Origin: an uncultured Tateyamaria sp.
GTDB taxonomy: Bacteria; Pseudomonadota; Alphaproteobacteria; Rhodobacterales; Rhodobacteraceae
Length of the DNA: 64,000 nt
Direction: 5' to 3'
Assembly (NCBI RefSeq): GCF_947487805.1
Contig: NZ_CANKXW010000001.1
Span: forward strand, 1 to 64,000
Under the pieces are notes generated by a model. It made no database searches. It was not told where the DNA came from and saw nothing but the letters and a program-made list of their open reading frames with translations. Shown one piece after another: positions 32,706 through 41,880 of the stretch; positions within the stretch are counted from its first letter, which is position 1, and each line of letters begins with the position of its first letter. Both the position numbers and the translations under genes were made by a program.

Positions 32706-33116
32706 TCAGTTGGCGGCGGCGGCGCTGGGCTGCCACATCTTCTCCAGCTGATAGAACTCGCGCACTTCGGGGCGGAACACGTGGACGATGATGTCGCCCG
32801 TGTCGATCAGCACCCAATCGCCGGTGTCCTTGCCCTCGATCCGGGCGGTGCGGCCAAATTCGTCCTTGAGGCGCTGCACCAGCTTTTCCGAGATCGCGGC
32901 GACCTGACGCGACGAGCGGCCCGAGCAGATGACCATGTGGTCACCGATCTCGGTCTTGCCGCGCAGATCGATCTGCACCACGTCTTCGGCCTTGTCGTCG
33001 GAAAGGGATGAAAGAACAGCCGCAAGGAGCAAATCGCTTGTGGCCTGCGTTTTGGCGGTGGCCATCATGGCCGCCGCCCCATCAGCGGCGCGCACCGCTT
33101 CGGTAGAAATTGACAG
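32706..33116 (-). CDS. rsfS: Ribosomal silencing factor RsfS
   Basis: RsfS binds ribosomal protein L14 and blocks subunit joining when nutrients are low. The conserved domain is LLLAAVLSSLSDDKAEDVVQIDLRGKTEIGDHMVICSGRSSRQV through GDWVLIDTGDIIVHVFRPEVREFYQLEKMW. The start is uncertain: a CTG at 33116 lies eight bases after a strong AAGGAGG. Other options are GTG 33095, ATG 33074 or 33071, and a far ATG at 33191 without a good site. I report the CTG because of the ribosome binding site. It is followed by rlmH. Confidence 0.92.
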   Translation of the reverse strand: MSISTEAVRAADGAAAMMATAKTQATSDLLLAAVLSSLSDDKAEDVVQIDLRGKTEIGDHMVICSGRSSRQVAAISEKLVQRLKDEFGRTARIEGKDTGDWVLIDTGDIIVHVFRPEVREFYQLEKMWQPSAAAAN

Positions 33117-33211
33117 GACATCGTCCTCCTTTTCATCGCGCCGTCCACCTTCCCCGGCGCTGGGATGCTCTAATGGTAGCAATGCGCGCATGACATTTCA
33201 ATGAAACGGCG

Positions 33212-33727
33212 TCAGGAACATGGGGTCACATCCGTGAGCGCCTGCCCTTTCATCGCGTCCTGGACCGATGCGTCGCGGACCAGCGGCAGGAAGGGGCCGT
33301 CCGCATCAAGCCGGATGGCGACGGATATGCGGGCGTTGTCGGGCAGGGCAGGTGCGGTCAGGCAGGGGGCGAGATCCACGCTCAGGCTGCCGCTGGTGCC
33401 GTCGGGATCGGCATCCTTCCAGGTGCGGATCTCGGCTTGGAGGGCGCGCAGGTCGTCGTGGGCCCCGGGCGTGACTTGCAGGATGTCGCCGACCCGTTCG
33501 ATGGGGAACTGGCCCGCGCGCGTCGTGCCGTCGCGCAGGGTCGCAGCAAGGTCCAACGTGCCCGCATCCGGCGGCAGCGACAGCCCTGCGGGCAGGTCGA
33601 TACGCAGCGCAATCGCCGCCGGGTCCGCAAAGAGCGGGTCAACGCCGTTCAGCTGCATCAGGGTCGCGGGCACAAGGGTGCTGCATCCGGCCAGACAGAT
33701 GGCGGAGGCGAGAACGATATCTTTCAT
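33212..33727 (-). CDS. Lipoprotein of unknown function, 171 aa
   Basis: The N-terminus carries a lipoprotein signal with the lipobox CLAGC (Cys15), so the protein is probably membrane-anchored in the periplasm. The mature part is Asp- and Thr-rich with regular strands (AIALRIDLPAGLSLPPDAGTLDLAATLRDG, ARISVAIRLDADGPFLPLV), likely an all-beta fold. A cysteine pair, CLTAP and the C-terminal CS, could form a disulfide. I do not recognise the family. It is divergent from the DUF2975 gene. Confidence 0.7.
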   Translation of the reverse strand: MKDIVLASAICLAGCSTLVPATLMQLNGVDPLFADPAAIALRIDLPAGLSLPPDAGTLDLAATLRDGTTRAGQFPIERVGDILQVTPGAHDDLRALQAEIRTWKDADPDGTSGSLSVDLAPCLTAPALPDNARISVAIRLDADGPFLPLVRDASVQDAMKGQALTDVTPCS

Positions 33728-33799
33728 AGACTTTATCCTTTCGAATCATTATTTATTGTGCTACGATAAAAATACAAAATGGAAAGGGGAAGAGAAAAA

Positions 33800-34333
33800 A
33801 TGGAGATGACGCGGATTGCACGGCGCGCGCGCCTTCTGGCGGGGGTCACGGTGGCGATGATGATTGCCCTGCCCGTGGCGGCGGTGGCGGTGCTGGCGAC
33901 GGGGGGCGTGGACAGCGAAACCCTGCGCGCGACCTATGGGATCAGGACCATGCCGGACGACATCGGCACGGGTCCTACCTTTGTCTGGCTGTGGGTGGAG
34001 ACGCTGCGCATGGCGCTGGTCCTGTGGGTGCTGTGGTCCGTGCGGCGCTGGCTGGCGGCCTGCGCGCAGGGCGCGATCTTTGCCGCGGACACGGCGCGCC
34101 ATGTGCAGCGGATCGGCAGCGGGCTGTTGGTTCTGGCGGCGGCGCATGTGATCGGCAACACCGTCATTGTCGCGGCGCTGACATGGCACAACCCGGCGGG
34201 GCAGCGGTCGCTGGCCATTGGCTTTGGCAGTGCGGAGGTGCTGTTGATCCTGGCCGCGGGGTTGATGACGCTGTTCGGCTGGATCCAGTCCGAGGCGGCG
34301 CGCCTGTCGGCCGAGAACGAGGGCTTTGTATGA
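33800..34333 (+). CDS. DUF2975 membrane protein, 177 aa
   Basis: Four membrane helices (about 10-33, 60-80, 100-125, 140-165) and the general DUF2975 layout are visible. The gene is paired with a small Cro/CI-type regulator whose ATG overlaps its stop (ATGA), the arrangement known for DUF2975 and YdaS/YozG-like helix-turn-helix genes in many bacteria. Role unknown. I chose ATG 33800, with GGGGAAGAG upstream; an ATG seven codons earlier is possible. Confidence 0.85.
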   Translation: MEMTRIARRARLLAGVTVAMMIALPVAAVAVLATGGVDSETLRATYGIRTMPDDIGTGPTFVWLWVETLRMALVLWVLWSVRRWLAACAQGAIFAADTARHVQRIGSGLLVLAAAHVIGNTVIVAALTWHNPAGQRSLAIGFGSAEVLLILAAGLMTLFGWIQSEAARLSAENEGFV

Positions 34334-34551
34334 GTGTGGATATCGTGGTGCGGCTGGACGTGATGATGGCCCGGCGCAAGATCAGGGGCCGGGAGCTGGC
34401 CGCGCAGATTGGAATCACCGAACAGAACCTGAGCCTGCTCAAGTCCGGCAAGGTCAAAGGCATAAGATTCGAGACGTTGGCGCGGCTGTGTGCGGCGCTG
34501 GACTGTCAGCCGGGTGACCTGCTGGAGGCGATGCCCGAAGGCACGGTGTGA
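34330..34551 (+). CDS. Small Cro/CI-type transcriptional regulator, 73 aa
   Basis: The whole protein is one helix-turn-helix domain: VRLDVMMARRKIRGRELAAQIGITEQNLSLLKSGKVKGIRFETLARLCAALDCQPGDLLEA. This matches the YozG/XRE-type regulators that accompany DUF2975 membrane proteins. Its ATG overlaps the stop of the DUF2975 gene, so both are made together; the membrane protein may modulate the regulator. It is convergent with the metallo-hydrolase gene, three bases away. Confidence 0.9.
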   Translation: MSVDIVVRLDVMMARRKIRGRELAAQIGITEQNLSLLKSGKVKGIRFETLARLCAALDCQPGDLLEAMPEGTV

Positions 34552-34554
34552 GGG

Positions 34555-35220
34555 CTATGCCAGACCGGCTGCGAAACCGGTGAACACCTCGCCCGGCACG
34601 GCGGGCCCGTGGCCAAAGGCCACGCGGCGCGGGCCCAGAGCGGCCAGTTTGCGGATGCTGGCGCGGACGTGGTCCATGTCCCACGAGACGTGGGCATATG
34701 GCAGGTGCATCCCCGGACGGGTGGTCAACAGGTGCATGCCCAGCGCCGCATCGCCCGCGACCAACAGCCCGTCGGACGCCCGCCAGAACGAGATATGCCC
34801 CGCCGTGTGGCCGGGGGTTTCGATCACCTCGAACCCGCCCACGCTGTCGCCCTCCGCCAGAGCGCGCGCCACCGGGTGGCCGTCGCCCGCGAGAAAGCGT
34901 TGTTGCAGGCGCGCGGTCAGGGCGCGCGGGTTGGCAAAGGACCCGGTCACATCGCCGGTCTCGACCGCGTTGCGTTCGATGCCGTGGCACCACACCGGCA
35001 GGTTCAGCGCCCGCGCAATTGCCGCCGTCGCCCCCTGATGATCTACATGGGCGTGGGTCAGCGCGTGTGCGCCCACGGCCTTGCCCTGCAACGCCGCAAG
35101 GATCCGCCCGCGGGAAAAGAACATGCCCGCATCCACCAGCACATCGCCCAGCAGAAAGCAGTTTAGCGCCTGCCGGGGCATCACCGGGATCTGCCACGCG
35201 TTTTCGCCAATCTGGATCAT
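34555..35220 (-). CDS. MBL-fold metallo-hydrolase, 221 aa
   Basis: This is a metallo-beta-lactamase-fold hydrolase with the metal motif THAHVDHQG (near 76-84), a later histidine in ETPGHTAGHISFW and an aspartate in LLVAGDAALGMH, so two metal ions are expected. The substrate is unknown; glyoxalase II-like thioesterases and lactonases share this layout. It is cytoplasmic, with no signal peptide. Its ATG overlaps the end of the upstream mechanosensitive channel gene by four bases, so the two are coupled. Confidence 0.9.
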   Translation of the reverse strand: MIQIGENAWQIPVMPRQALNCFLLGDVLVDAGMFFSRGRILAALQGKAVGAHALTHAHVDHQGATAAIARALNLPVWCHGIERNAVETGDVTGSFANPRALTARLQQRFLAGDGHPVARALAEGDSVGGFEVIETPGHTAGHISFWRASDGLLVAGDAALGMHLLTTRPGMHLPYAHVSWDMDHVRASIRKLAALGPRRVAFGHGPAVPGEVFTGFAAGLA

Positions 35221-36614
35221 GGGGTGTCCTCGCCCAGCATCCGCACCTCGCGCTGGGGGAAGGGGATGGAGATGTCGTTTGCCTTGAACGTGTCCCAGAG
35301 TGCGAGGAACACGTTGCCGCGGATATTGGTCAGCCCGCCGGTCGGGTCGCTGATCCAGAAGCGCAGGATATAATCCACCGAACTGTCACCAAAGCCCACG
35401 ATGTGGCAGACGGGCGGGCGGCTGGATAGCACGCGTTCGACGCCTTTGGCGGCGTCGATCGCCAGTTTGCGGACCTGGTGCGGGTCGTCGTCATAGGCCG
35501 TGCCAAAGTGGATATCGAGCCGCACGAACTGGTCCGAGTGGGACCAGTTGACCACCTGGCTGGTGATCAGGTCCTCGTTCGGGATCAGGTATTCCTTGCC
35601 GTCACGGGTGACGACCGAGGCATAGCGCGCGCCCAGCGTCTGGATCCAGCCAAAGGTTTCGCCAAGGCTGATCACGTCGCCGGGCTTGATCGACTTGTCG
35701 AGCAGGATGATGACGCCGGAGACAAGGTTCGACACCACCTTTTGCAGACCAAAGCCCAGTCCCACGCCGATGGCGCCCGACAGCACAGCCAGCCCGGTCA
35801 GGTCGATGCCCAGCGACCGCACGCCAACATAGAAGGCGATGGCGTAGAACACGATCTGCACGACCTTGACGATCAGCACGCGCATGGAGGGCGAGATGTC
35901 TTCGTTCGACTGGATGCGCGACGAGGTGGTCGTGGTCACGAACCGCGCCAGCGCCAGCAGGACGCCGATGACGACGATCCCCTGCACGACGAGCAGCAGC
36001 GACAGGCGCATGTCGCCAATGCTGATCGCCGCCGCGTCGAGGATTTCGGCGGTCTGGTCGAGAATGCCCAGCACGTAGAGCGTGACATAGGCCCAAGCCC
36101 CCAGTCGCACCACACGGCGCAGGAACATCGACCGGATCAGCCGCGTGGCAAAGACAACCGCCAGCCACGCCATCGCCAGCGTTGCGATCAGGCTGAGGAT
36201 ATAGGACCGCGATGGCCACGTGATCTCGCGCATGACCAGCACGAGGCACCACAGCAGCGCCACGAAAAAGATGGCGCGCAGGCGTTGGTGCACGACGACC
36301 AGCACCCGCATCCGCCATTTCGGCCAGCCTTCGCGGGTGCCCATCCATGCGCGGATACGCGGCCCCAGCCACTGGCGCAGGCAATGCGCGGCCACCAGAA
36401 CCGCGATGATCATCAGGACCTGATACCCGACCCAGGGGCGCAGCAACCCCTGCACAAAGGTCTGCGCCTCGAACAGCAGCGTCTGGCCCAGCGACATCAC
36501 GATTTCCACCAGCGTCTCGCCGGTTTCGGCCTGGCCCGACACGGCCGCTTCGGCGGCGGAGTTCAGCGCCTCCGCGATGCCATTCGTGCCGGGTTGGGTC
36601 GTGTGACTGCTCAT
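35217..36614 (-). CDS. MscS-family mechanosensitive channel, 465 aa
   Basis: This is a small-conductance mechanosensitive channel that releases solutes during osmotic downshock. An extended N-terminal part with about five membrane helices precedes the MscS core: a pore helix TM3 region GLAVLSGAIGVGLGFGLQKVVSNLVSGVIILLDKSIKPGDVI with the regular Gly/Ala pattern, then the beta domain (GWIQTLGARYASVVTRDGKEYLIPNEDL) and the C-terminal domain. The length suits the longer MscS homologues. It is the first gene of a two-gene unit with the MBL hydrolase. Confidence 0.95.
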   Translation of the reverse strand: MSSHTTQPGTNGIAEALNSAAEAAVSGQAETGETLVEIVMSLGQTLLFEAQTFVQGLLRPWVGYQVLMIIAVLVAAHCLRQWLGPRIRAWMGTREGWPKWRMRVLVVVHQRLRAIFFVALLWCLVLVMREITWPSRSYILSLIATLAMAWLAVVFATRLIRSMFLRRVVRLGAWAYVTLYVLGILDQTAEILDAAAISIGDMRLSLLLVVQGIVVIGVLLALARFVTTTTSSRIQSNEDISPSMRVLIVKVVQIVFYAIAFYVGVRSLGIDLTGLAVLSGAIGVGLGFGLQKVVSNLVSGVIILLDKSIKPGDVISLGETFGWIQTLGARYASVVTRDGKEYLIPNEDLITSQVVNWSHSDQFVRLDIHFGTAYDDDPHQVRKLAIDAAKGVERVLSSRPPVCHIVGFGDSSVDYILRFWISDPTGGLTNIRGNVFLALWDTFKANDISIPFPQREVRMLGEDTP

Positions 36615-36811
36615 TGTGGATCCTTCTTGGAACCAGATTGCACGGCCCCGCGCCCGGGTTCAATGCAAGAAGCCCGCGTGGGCCGGGTTGGTTTGCTTGA
36701 TTGGTCAGGGGAATCCCGCTAAAGCGCTGGCTATGACCCGTCTCTTTGACATGGATGACCGCGCGCGGTTGCGCGAACGCTTTTTCGGGGCGACGCACAC
36801 GGTGCTCGCAC

Positions 36812-36845
36812 GCCTATGAGCGGTGCGCGGAAACCGCGCACCCTA
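36812..36845. repeat. Dispersed palindromic repeat, copy 1
   Basis: GCGGTGCGCGG and CCGCGCACC with the tail CTACGCC form a hairpin between mscS and leuC. Closely related copies lie at 52345-52413, and a GTAGGGTGGGC variant at 38288-38360, which marks a dispersed intergenic repeat family. Confidence 0.6.
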
Positions 36846-36885
36846 CGCCGATCCATTCACATATTCCAAAAGGGAGAGGACCGAC

Positions 36886-38289
36886 ATGTCCCCCAAGACG
36901 CTCTATGACAAAATCTGGGATGCCCACGTAGCCCACGAGGCCGAGGACGGCACCTGCCTGCTCTATATCGACCGGCATCTTGTGCACGAAGTGACCAGCC
37001 CGCAGGCCTTTGAGGGGCTGCGCATGGCGGGTCGCGCGGTGCACGCGCCCGACAAGACCATCGCGGTGCCGGATCACAACGTGCCCACGACCGCAGGCCG
37101 CGAGGATCCCGCCAACATGACCGAGGACAGCGCCATTCAGGTCGCGGCCCTCGACAAGAACGCCAAGGATTTCGGCATCCACTATTACCCCGTGTCGGAT
37201 GTCCGTCAGGGCATCGTGCACATTGTGGGCCCCGAACAGGGCTGGACCCTGCCCGGCATGACCGTCGTGTGCGGTGACAGCCACACGGCGACCCACGGCG
37301 CATTCGGCGCGCTGGCCCACGGCATCGGCACCTCCGAAGTGGAGCACGTGCTGGCCACGCAAACGCTGATCCAGAAGAAATCCAAGAACATGAAAGTCGA
37401 GATCACGGGCAAGCTGCGCCCCGGCGTCACGGCCAAGGACATCACCCTGTCGGTGATCGGCAAGACCGGGACGGCGGGCGGCACCGGCTATGTCATCGAG
37501 TATTGCGGCGAAGCGATCCGTGATCTGTCCATGGAAGGGCGCATGACCGTCTGCAACATGGCCATCGAAGGCGGCGCACGCGCTGGCCTGATCGCACCGG
37601 ATGAAAAGACATTTGCCTATGTCCAAGGCCGCCCCCACGCGCCCAAGGGCGCGCAGTTCGAGGCGGCGATGGCGTGGTGGAAGACCCTCTATTCCGACGA
37701 CGACGCCCATTGGGACGAGGTCATCACGATCAAGGGTGAAGACATCGCGCCGGTGGTCACATGGGGCACCTCGCCCGAGGATGTGCTGCCGATCACGGCC
37801 ACTGTGCCCTCGGCTGACGACTTCGAAGGCGGCAAGGTCGGCGCGGCGCAACGCAGCCTCGACTACATGGGCCTGACACCCGGCACACCCTTGTCCGAGA
37901 TCGAGATCGACACGGTGTTCATCGGCTCGTGCACCAATGGCCGGATCGAGGACCTGCGCGCCGCCGCAGAGATCCTGAAGGGCAAGAAGGTCAAGGTCAA
38001 ACGCGCCATGGTCGTGCCCGGCTCGGGCCTCGTGCGCGCGCAGGCCGAGGAAGAAGGGCTGGCGGATATCTTCAAGGAGGCCGGTTTCGAATGGCGCCTT
38101 GCGGGCTGCTCCATGTGCCTTGCGATGAACCCCGACCAGTTGAGCGAGGGCGAGCGCTGCGCGTCGACATCGAACCGGAACTTCGAGGGGCGTCAGGGCT
38201 ATAAAGGCCGCACGCACCTTGTGTCACCCGGCATGGCGGCTGCGGCTGCAATCACCGGTAAACTGACGGATGTACGGGAGCTGATGTGA
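36886..38289 (+). CDS. leuC: 3-isopropylmalate dehydratase large subunit LeuC, 467 aa
   Basis: With LeuD it isomerises 2-isopropylmalate to 3-isopropylmalate in leucine synthesis, using a 4Fe-4S cluster. Cluster ligands are Cys in FIGSCTNGR and the pair in [10 protein letters not shown]; other family segments are [44 protein letters not shown] and [14 protein letters not shown] 36886 has GGGAGAGGA upstream. leuD follows after an isochorismatase-like gene, and leuB after two more genes, all on the same strand. Confidence 0.98.
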   Translation: MSPKTLYDKIWDAHVAHEAEDGTCLLYIDRHLVHEVTSPQAFEGLRMAGRAVHAPDKTIAVPDHNVPTTAGREDPANMTEDSAIQVAALDKNAKDFGIHYYPVSDVRQGIVHIVGPEQGWTLPGMTVVCGDSHTATHGAFGALAHGIGTSEVEHVLATQTLIQKKSKNMKVEITGKLRPGVTAKDITLSVIGKTGTAGGTGYVIEYCGEAIRDLSMEGRMTVCNMAIEGGARAGLIAPDEKTFAYVQGRPHAPKGAQFEAAMAWWKTLYSDDDAHWDEVITIKGEDIAPVVTWGTSPEDVLPITATVPSADDFEGGKVGAAQRSLDYMGLTPGTPLSEIEIDTVFIGSCTNGRIEDLRAAAEILKGKKVKVKRAMVVPGSGLVRAQAEEEGLADIFKEAGFEWRLAGCSMCLAMNPDQLSEGERCASTSNRNFEGRQGYKGRTHLVSPGMAAAAAITGKLTDVRELM

Positions 38290-38360
38290 GGTGGGCACAT
38301 TGCCCATCCTGCAAATCGATCAACAGACGCGTAGGGTGGGCAATATTGCCCACCACACCG
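38288..38360. repeat. Dispersed palindromic repeat, variant
   Basis: Between leuC and the next gene, GAGGTGGGCACATTGCCCATCC (split over about 38288-38309) and GTAGGGTGGGCAATATTGCCC (from 38331) are two facing hairpins. Each has GTGGGC/GCCCAC arms, and they are about 40 bases apart. The GTAGGGTG end matches the copies at 36812 and 52384, and a remnant AGGGTGGGCCTGCCCTG lies at 39032-39048. Confidence 0.55.
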
Positions 38361-38379
38361 CACAGAGTGGGATAAAGAC

Positions 38380-39000
38380 ATGATTCGCCAATTCGGCCCC
38401 GAAACCGGCCTACTGCTTATCGACATCCAGAAGGGCGTGAACACATTTGAACACTGGGGCGGCCCCACCGGGCGTCGCAACAACCCGGATGCCGAACCGA
38501 ATATGCAAAAGCTGCTCACGCAGTGGCGCGCGGCGGGCAACCCGGTATTCTGGACACGCCATGACAGCCGTGAGGACGCCTCGCCGCTCAAATTCTCGCT
38601 TCCCACGGGCGCGCAGATCGACGGGTTTGACCCCGCGCCGGACGAGGTGGTGATCGAAAAGGACGTAAACTCCGCCTTTGTCGGTACAGACATGGAACTG
38701 CGGATGCGCCAGCACGGTGTCAGCCGCCTGGTTGTCGCCGGGTTCTTCACAAATTTCTGTGTCGAGACTTCGGTGCGGATGTCCGGCAACATGGGATACG
38801 ACACCTATCTGGTCCACGATGCCTGTGCCACGTGCAACCGCATCGGGCCGGACGGCACCGACTATGACCCGCAGCTGTTGCACGACGTCACGGTGTCGAA
38901 CCTGCATGGCGAGTTCTGCACAGCCATAGACACGGACACGGCCCTGCGCATCGCGCAAGCCGATGCGCCCGATCTGAGCCGGGTGCAAGGCAATGAGTAG
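38380..39000 (+). CDS. Isochorismatase-family cysteine hydrolase, 206 aa
   Basis: The catalytic triad of the family is present: Asp15 (LLLIDIQKG), Lys94 (EKDVNSAF) and Cys127 (FFTNFCVET). Relatives hydrolyse isochorismate, nicotinamide, ureidoacrylate or N-carbamoyl compounds; the substrate cannot be told from sequence. It lies between leuC and leuD, flanked by repeat elements rather than tight spacing, so a role in leucine synthesis is unlikely. Confidence 0.9.
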   Translation: MIRQFGPETGLLLIDIQKGVNTFEHWGGPTGRRNNPDAEPNMQKLLTQWRAAGNPVFWTRHDSREDASPLKFSLPTGAQIDGFDPAPDEVVIEKDVNSAFVGTDMELRMRQHGVSRLVVAGFFTNFCVETSVRMSGNMGYDTYLVHDACATCNRIGPDGTDYDPQLLHDVTVSNLHGEFCTAIDTDTALRIAQADAPDLSRVQGNE

Positions 39001-39078
39001 CCGGATCCACGCCACATCACACGCTAAAATCCAGGGTGGGCCTGCCCTGCGCTGCCACCTTTCGAAAGGTTAACGAAC

Positions 39079-39684
39079 ATGGACAAATTCGAAACACTCA
39101 CCGGGATCGCGGCGCCTATGCCGCTGGTCAACATCGACACCGATATGATCATCCCGAAACAGTTCCTGAAAACGATCAAGCGCTCGGGACTCGGGGCGAA
39201 CCTCTTTGACGAGATGCGCTTTGACCGGCAGGGCAACGAAGTCCCCGATTTCGTGCTGAACCAGGATGCCTATCGCAATGCGGAGATCCTCGTGGCCGGC
39301 GACAATTTCGGCTGCGGTTCCAGCCGCGAGCACGCGCCCTGGGCGATCAAGGATTTCGGTATCCGCTGCGTGATCTCCACCAGCTTTGCCGACATCTTCT
39401 ACAACAACTGTTTCAAGAACGGCATTCTGCCCATCGCCCTGCCCAAAGAGGCCGTGGACGTGCTGATGAAGGACGCCGAAAAGGGCTCCAATGCGCGGAT
39501 GACCATCGACCTTGAGACGCAGACCGTGACCAGCTCGGACGGGGAGGTGTTTGCCTTCGAGGTCGACAGCTTCAAGAAGCATTGCCTGATCGAAGGTCTG
39601 GACGATATCGGCCTGACCATGGCCAAGGCCGACAGCATCAAGAGCTTTGAGGAACAGGCCGCACAGGCACGGCCCTGGGTCTGA
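39079..39684 (+). CDS. leuD: 3-isopropylmalate dehydratase small subunit LeuD, 201 aa
   Basis: This is the swivelling small subunit that completes the LeuCD active site. Family segments: [63 protein letters not shown] and KNGILPI. The length is normal. It is followed by two hairpins and is separate from leuB. Confidence 0.97.
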   Translation: MDKFETLTGIAAPMPLVNIDTDMIIPKQFLKTIKRSGLGANLFDEMRFDRQGNEVPDFVLNQDAYRNAEILVAGDNFGCGSSREHAPWAIKDFGIRCVISTSFADIFYNNCFKNGILPIALPKEAVDVLMKDAEKGSNARMTIDLETQTVTSSDGEVFAFEVDSFKKHCLIEGLDDIGLTMAKADSIKSFEEQAAQARPWV

Positions 39685-39695
39685 TCGAAAAACAG

Positions 39696-39768
39696 GCACG
39701 GTGCAGAGGAAATCGGCACCGTGCTATGCGCCTGTCAGGGCCCGCACACAAGATGTTGGGCCCTGACA
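39696..39768 (+). terminator. Two hairpins after leuD
   Basis: GCACGGTGC (39696-39704) pairs with GCACCGTGC (39716-39724), and TGTCAGGGCCC (39733-39743) pairs with GGGCCCTGACA (39758-39768), both perfect. They lie just behind the leuD stop. T-runs are weak, so termination may depend on Rho. The rest of 39769-39977 shows nothing recognisable. Confidence 0.6.
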
Positions 39769-39977
39769 AAATCCCGCCTTACAAATGATGCACAAAGGCA
39801 CCACACCCTCCCTCAAAATGCCCCAGGTCTTACGTTTGATTAACCAACAGACTTGAGACGACCGGGCAATCTGGGCAACAATGTGTCCTAAATGAGGCAC
39901 CCGCCTGACCCGGTGGGATCAAGTTGGAACAAGTCGCGGCAACGTATCGTGGCTGGCCAGTTTGAAGGGATCGAGAC

Positions 39978-40814
39978 GTGATAGCACGACTGTCAGGCGC
40001 AGCGATGCGCGGATTTTTGGTGGCATTGATGATTGCCACGCCTGCACTCGTGGTGCCGGGTGTGTCGATTGATTCATCGCAAGCCACTGTTCTTGTTGCC
40101 CTTTTGGCGGCATTCCTGACCTTTGTGGAATACAATTCCAGCAGCCCCAGCATTGTCGAGTTTCGCGATGCGGGCCCGTTCAACCGCCTGCGGTTCGTGG
40201 CGCTGTTCCTGACCGTCTTTCTGCTCAGCGTGATCTGCCGGGGCAAGACGGACCCCACCCTGTTGACCGGCGCGCTGAGTTCGATCGGGACGATCATCGG
40301 CAACAGCATCGATTTCCCATTCTCGCCCGTGCGGCTGGTGGTGCTGATGCTGCCGGCGGATGCGGATGCAGAGATCGTGCAGTCGGTGCGTACCGCGGCG
40401 GGCCTGTCCTACCTGATCTCGCTGACGGCGATGGCGGTGTTCCTGTTTCTGGTGCGGGTGCTGGGCTGGCCGTCGCGGAACGGGTCGTTCAATGTCTGGG
40501 TAAACCTGCCGCTTTTTGATCCGACGGCGGGGGGCGATGTTCTCTACCGTCTGAACCGCGATGCGCGGATCAACATTGCGCTCGGCTTTCTGTTGCCGTT
40601 CCTGATCCCTGCGGTGGTCAAGATGGCGGCGGACCTGCTAAACCCGATTACGCTTGAGAACCCGCAAACCCTGATCTGGACAATGAGCGCATGGGCCTTC
40701 CTTCCTGCCAGCATGATCATGCGCGGTATCGCGATGCAGCGGATCGCAGAGATGATCCGCGACCAGCGCAAGCGCGCCTATGCCAGCGCAGAGGGCGATT
40801 TGCAGATCGCCTGA
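39978..40814 (+). CDS. Membrane protein of unknown function, 278 aa
   Basis: About six membrane helices are visible (about 10-28, 35-48, 70-88, 140-165, 200-220, 236-256), with a polar loop after the third. No domain is recognised; I see no transport or catalytic signature. It lies in the leu region but is separated from leuD by terminator-like hairpins. The following nuclease-like gene begins at its stop codon, so the two are coupled. Confidence 0.75.
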   Translation: MIARLSGAAMRGFLVALMIATPALVVPGVSIDSSQATVLVALLAAFLTFVEYNSSSPSIVEFRDAGPFNRLRFVALFLTVFLLSVICRGKTDPTLLTGALSSIGTIIGNSIDFPFSPVRLVVLMLPADADAEIVQSVRTAAGLSYLISLTAMAVFLFLVRVLGWPSRNGSFNVWVNLPLFDPTAGGDVLYRLNRDARINIALGFLLPFLIPAVVKMAADLLNPITLENPQTLIWTMSAWAFLPASMIMRGIAMQRIAEMIRDQRKRAYASAEGDLQIA

Positions 40815-41848
40815 TCGCCGCATGGCTGCTGTGTGTCGCGGCCTGCGTCGCACAGGCGGACACGCTGCGGGTCGCCACCTTCAACACCGAGTTGCAGCGC
40901 AAGGGGCCGGGTCTTCTCTTGCGGGACATTGCGCGCGGGGAGGATCCGCAGCTGGCCGCGGTGCTCAGGATCATCCGGGACGCGGATGCGGATGTGTTGG
41001 CCTTGCAGGGCATCGACTATGACCTGACGCAAGAGGCGGTGGCACGGCTGGCCGAGGCGGCGGGCTATCCCGAGTATTTTTCCCTGCGGCCCAACACAGG
41101 CCTGCCCACGGGGTTGGACATGGATGGCGATGGCCGTCTGGGCGGGCCGCGCGACGCGCAGGGTTACGGCCGGTTTTCGGGTCAGGGGGGCATGGCGATC
41201 CTGTCGCGCTGGCCCATAGACCGGGACGGTGTGCAGGACCTTTCGGCGATCCTGTGGCGGGACATTCCGGATGCGACCCTGCCAGAGGTCAATGGCGCAC
41301 CCTTTCCCAGTGACGCGGCGCTGGCGGCACAGCGTCTGTCCACAACCGGGCACTGGATCGTGCCCATCGATGCGCCGGGCGGGCGGTTTGACCTGATGAC
41401 GTTTCACGCCTCGCCGCCCGTGTTCGATGGGCCCGAAGACCGCAACGGCAAGCGCAACCACGACGAGATCCGCCTGTGGGCGCAGGTGCTGGACGGGCAG
41501 GTCGGCGTGGCGCCCACGGGGCCGTTCGTGATTGCGGGTGACGCGAACCTCGACCCGGTGGACGGCGCGGGCCGCAAATCCGCGATCCGCGACCTGCTGG
41601 CGCTGGACATGATTTGGGACGTGTCCCCGCGGGGACACGAGGGCACGGACACGGTGGATTGGGACGATCCGGTGCCCGGCAATCTGCGCGTGGACTATGT
41701 CTTGCCCTCGCGGCACTGGACCGTGACCGGGAGCGGCGTGCTGTGGCCCGGCCCGGAGGACCCGCTGGCGGACGCGGCGGCCACAGCCAGCCGTCACAAG
41801 CTGGTTTGGGTGGACCTCACCCTTGACCAATCCCCCGGCGGTGGATAG
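40811..41848 (+). CDS. Secreted endonuclease/exonuclease/phosphatase family protein, about 345 aa
   Basis: The fold is that of the EEP superfamily: [14 protein letters not shown] (Asn), [11 protein letters not shown] at the Glu position, [19 protein letters not shown] (His), [16 protein letters not shown] (Asp-Asn) and [10 protein letters not shown] with a final His-bearing segment (ASRHKLVW). A hydrophobic segment before the domain, [16 protein letters not shown], looks like a signal peptide. No ATG, GTG or TTG lies near it; a CTG at 40811 overlapping the upstream TGA gives a perfect signal peptide, so I place the start there. The alternative is ATG 40691 with an unlikely basic extension. 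Confidence 0.8.
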   Translation: MIAAWLLCVAACVAQADTLRVATFNTELQRKGPGLLLRDIARGEDPQLAAVLRIIRDADADVLALQGIDYDLTQEAVARLAEAAGYPEYFSLRPNTGLPTGLDMDGDGRLGGPRDAQGYGRFSGQGGMAILSRWPIDRDGVQDLSAILWRDIPDATLPEVNGAPFPSDAALAAQRLSTTGHWIVPIDAPGGRFDLMTFHASPPVFDGPEDRNGKRNHDEIRLWAQVLDGQVGVAPTGPFVIAGDANLDPVDGAGRKSAIRDLLALDMIWDVSPRGHEGTDTVDWDDPVPGNLRVDYVLPSRHWTVTGSGVLWPGPEDPLADAAATASRHKLVWVDLTLDQSPGGG

Positions 41849-41880
41849 GCGAAACCCCAAGCAATCAAAGGAGTTTCGCC

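Noticed and set aside
36733..36819. 28-codon frame starting MTRLFDMDDRARLRERFF before leuC
   Set aside because: No ribosome binding site, and its stop is formed by the dispersed repeat. It could be a gene remnant, but a leucine leader peptide is unlikely because it has no leucine run.
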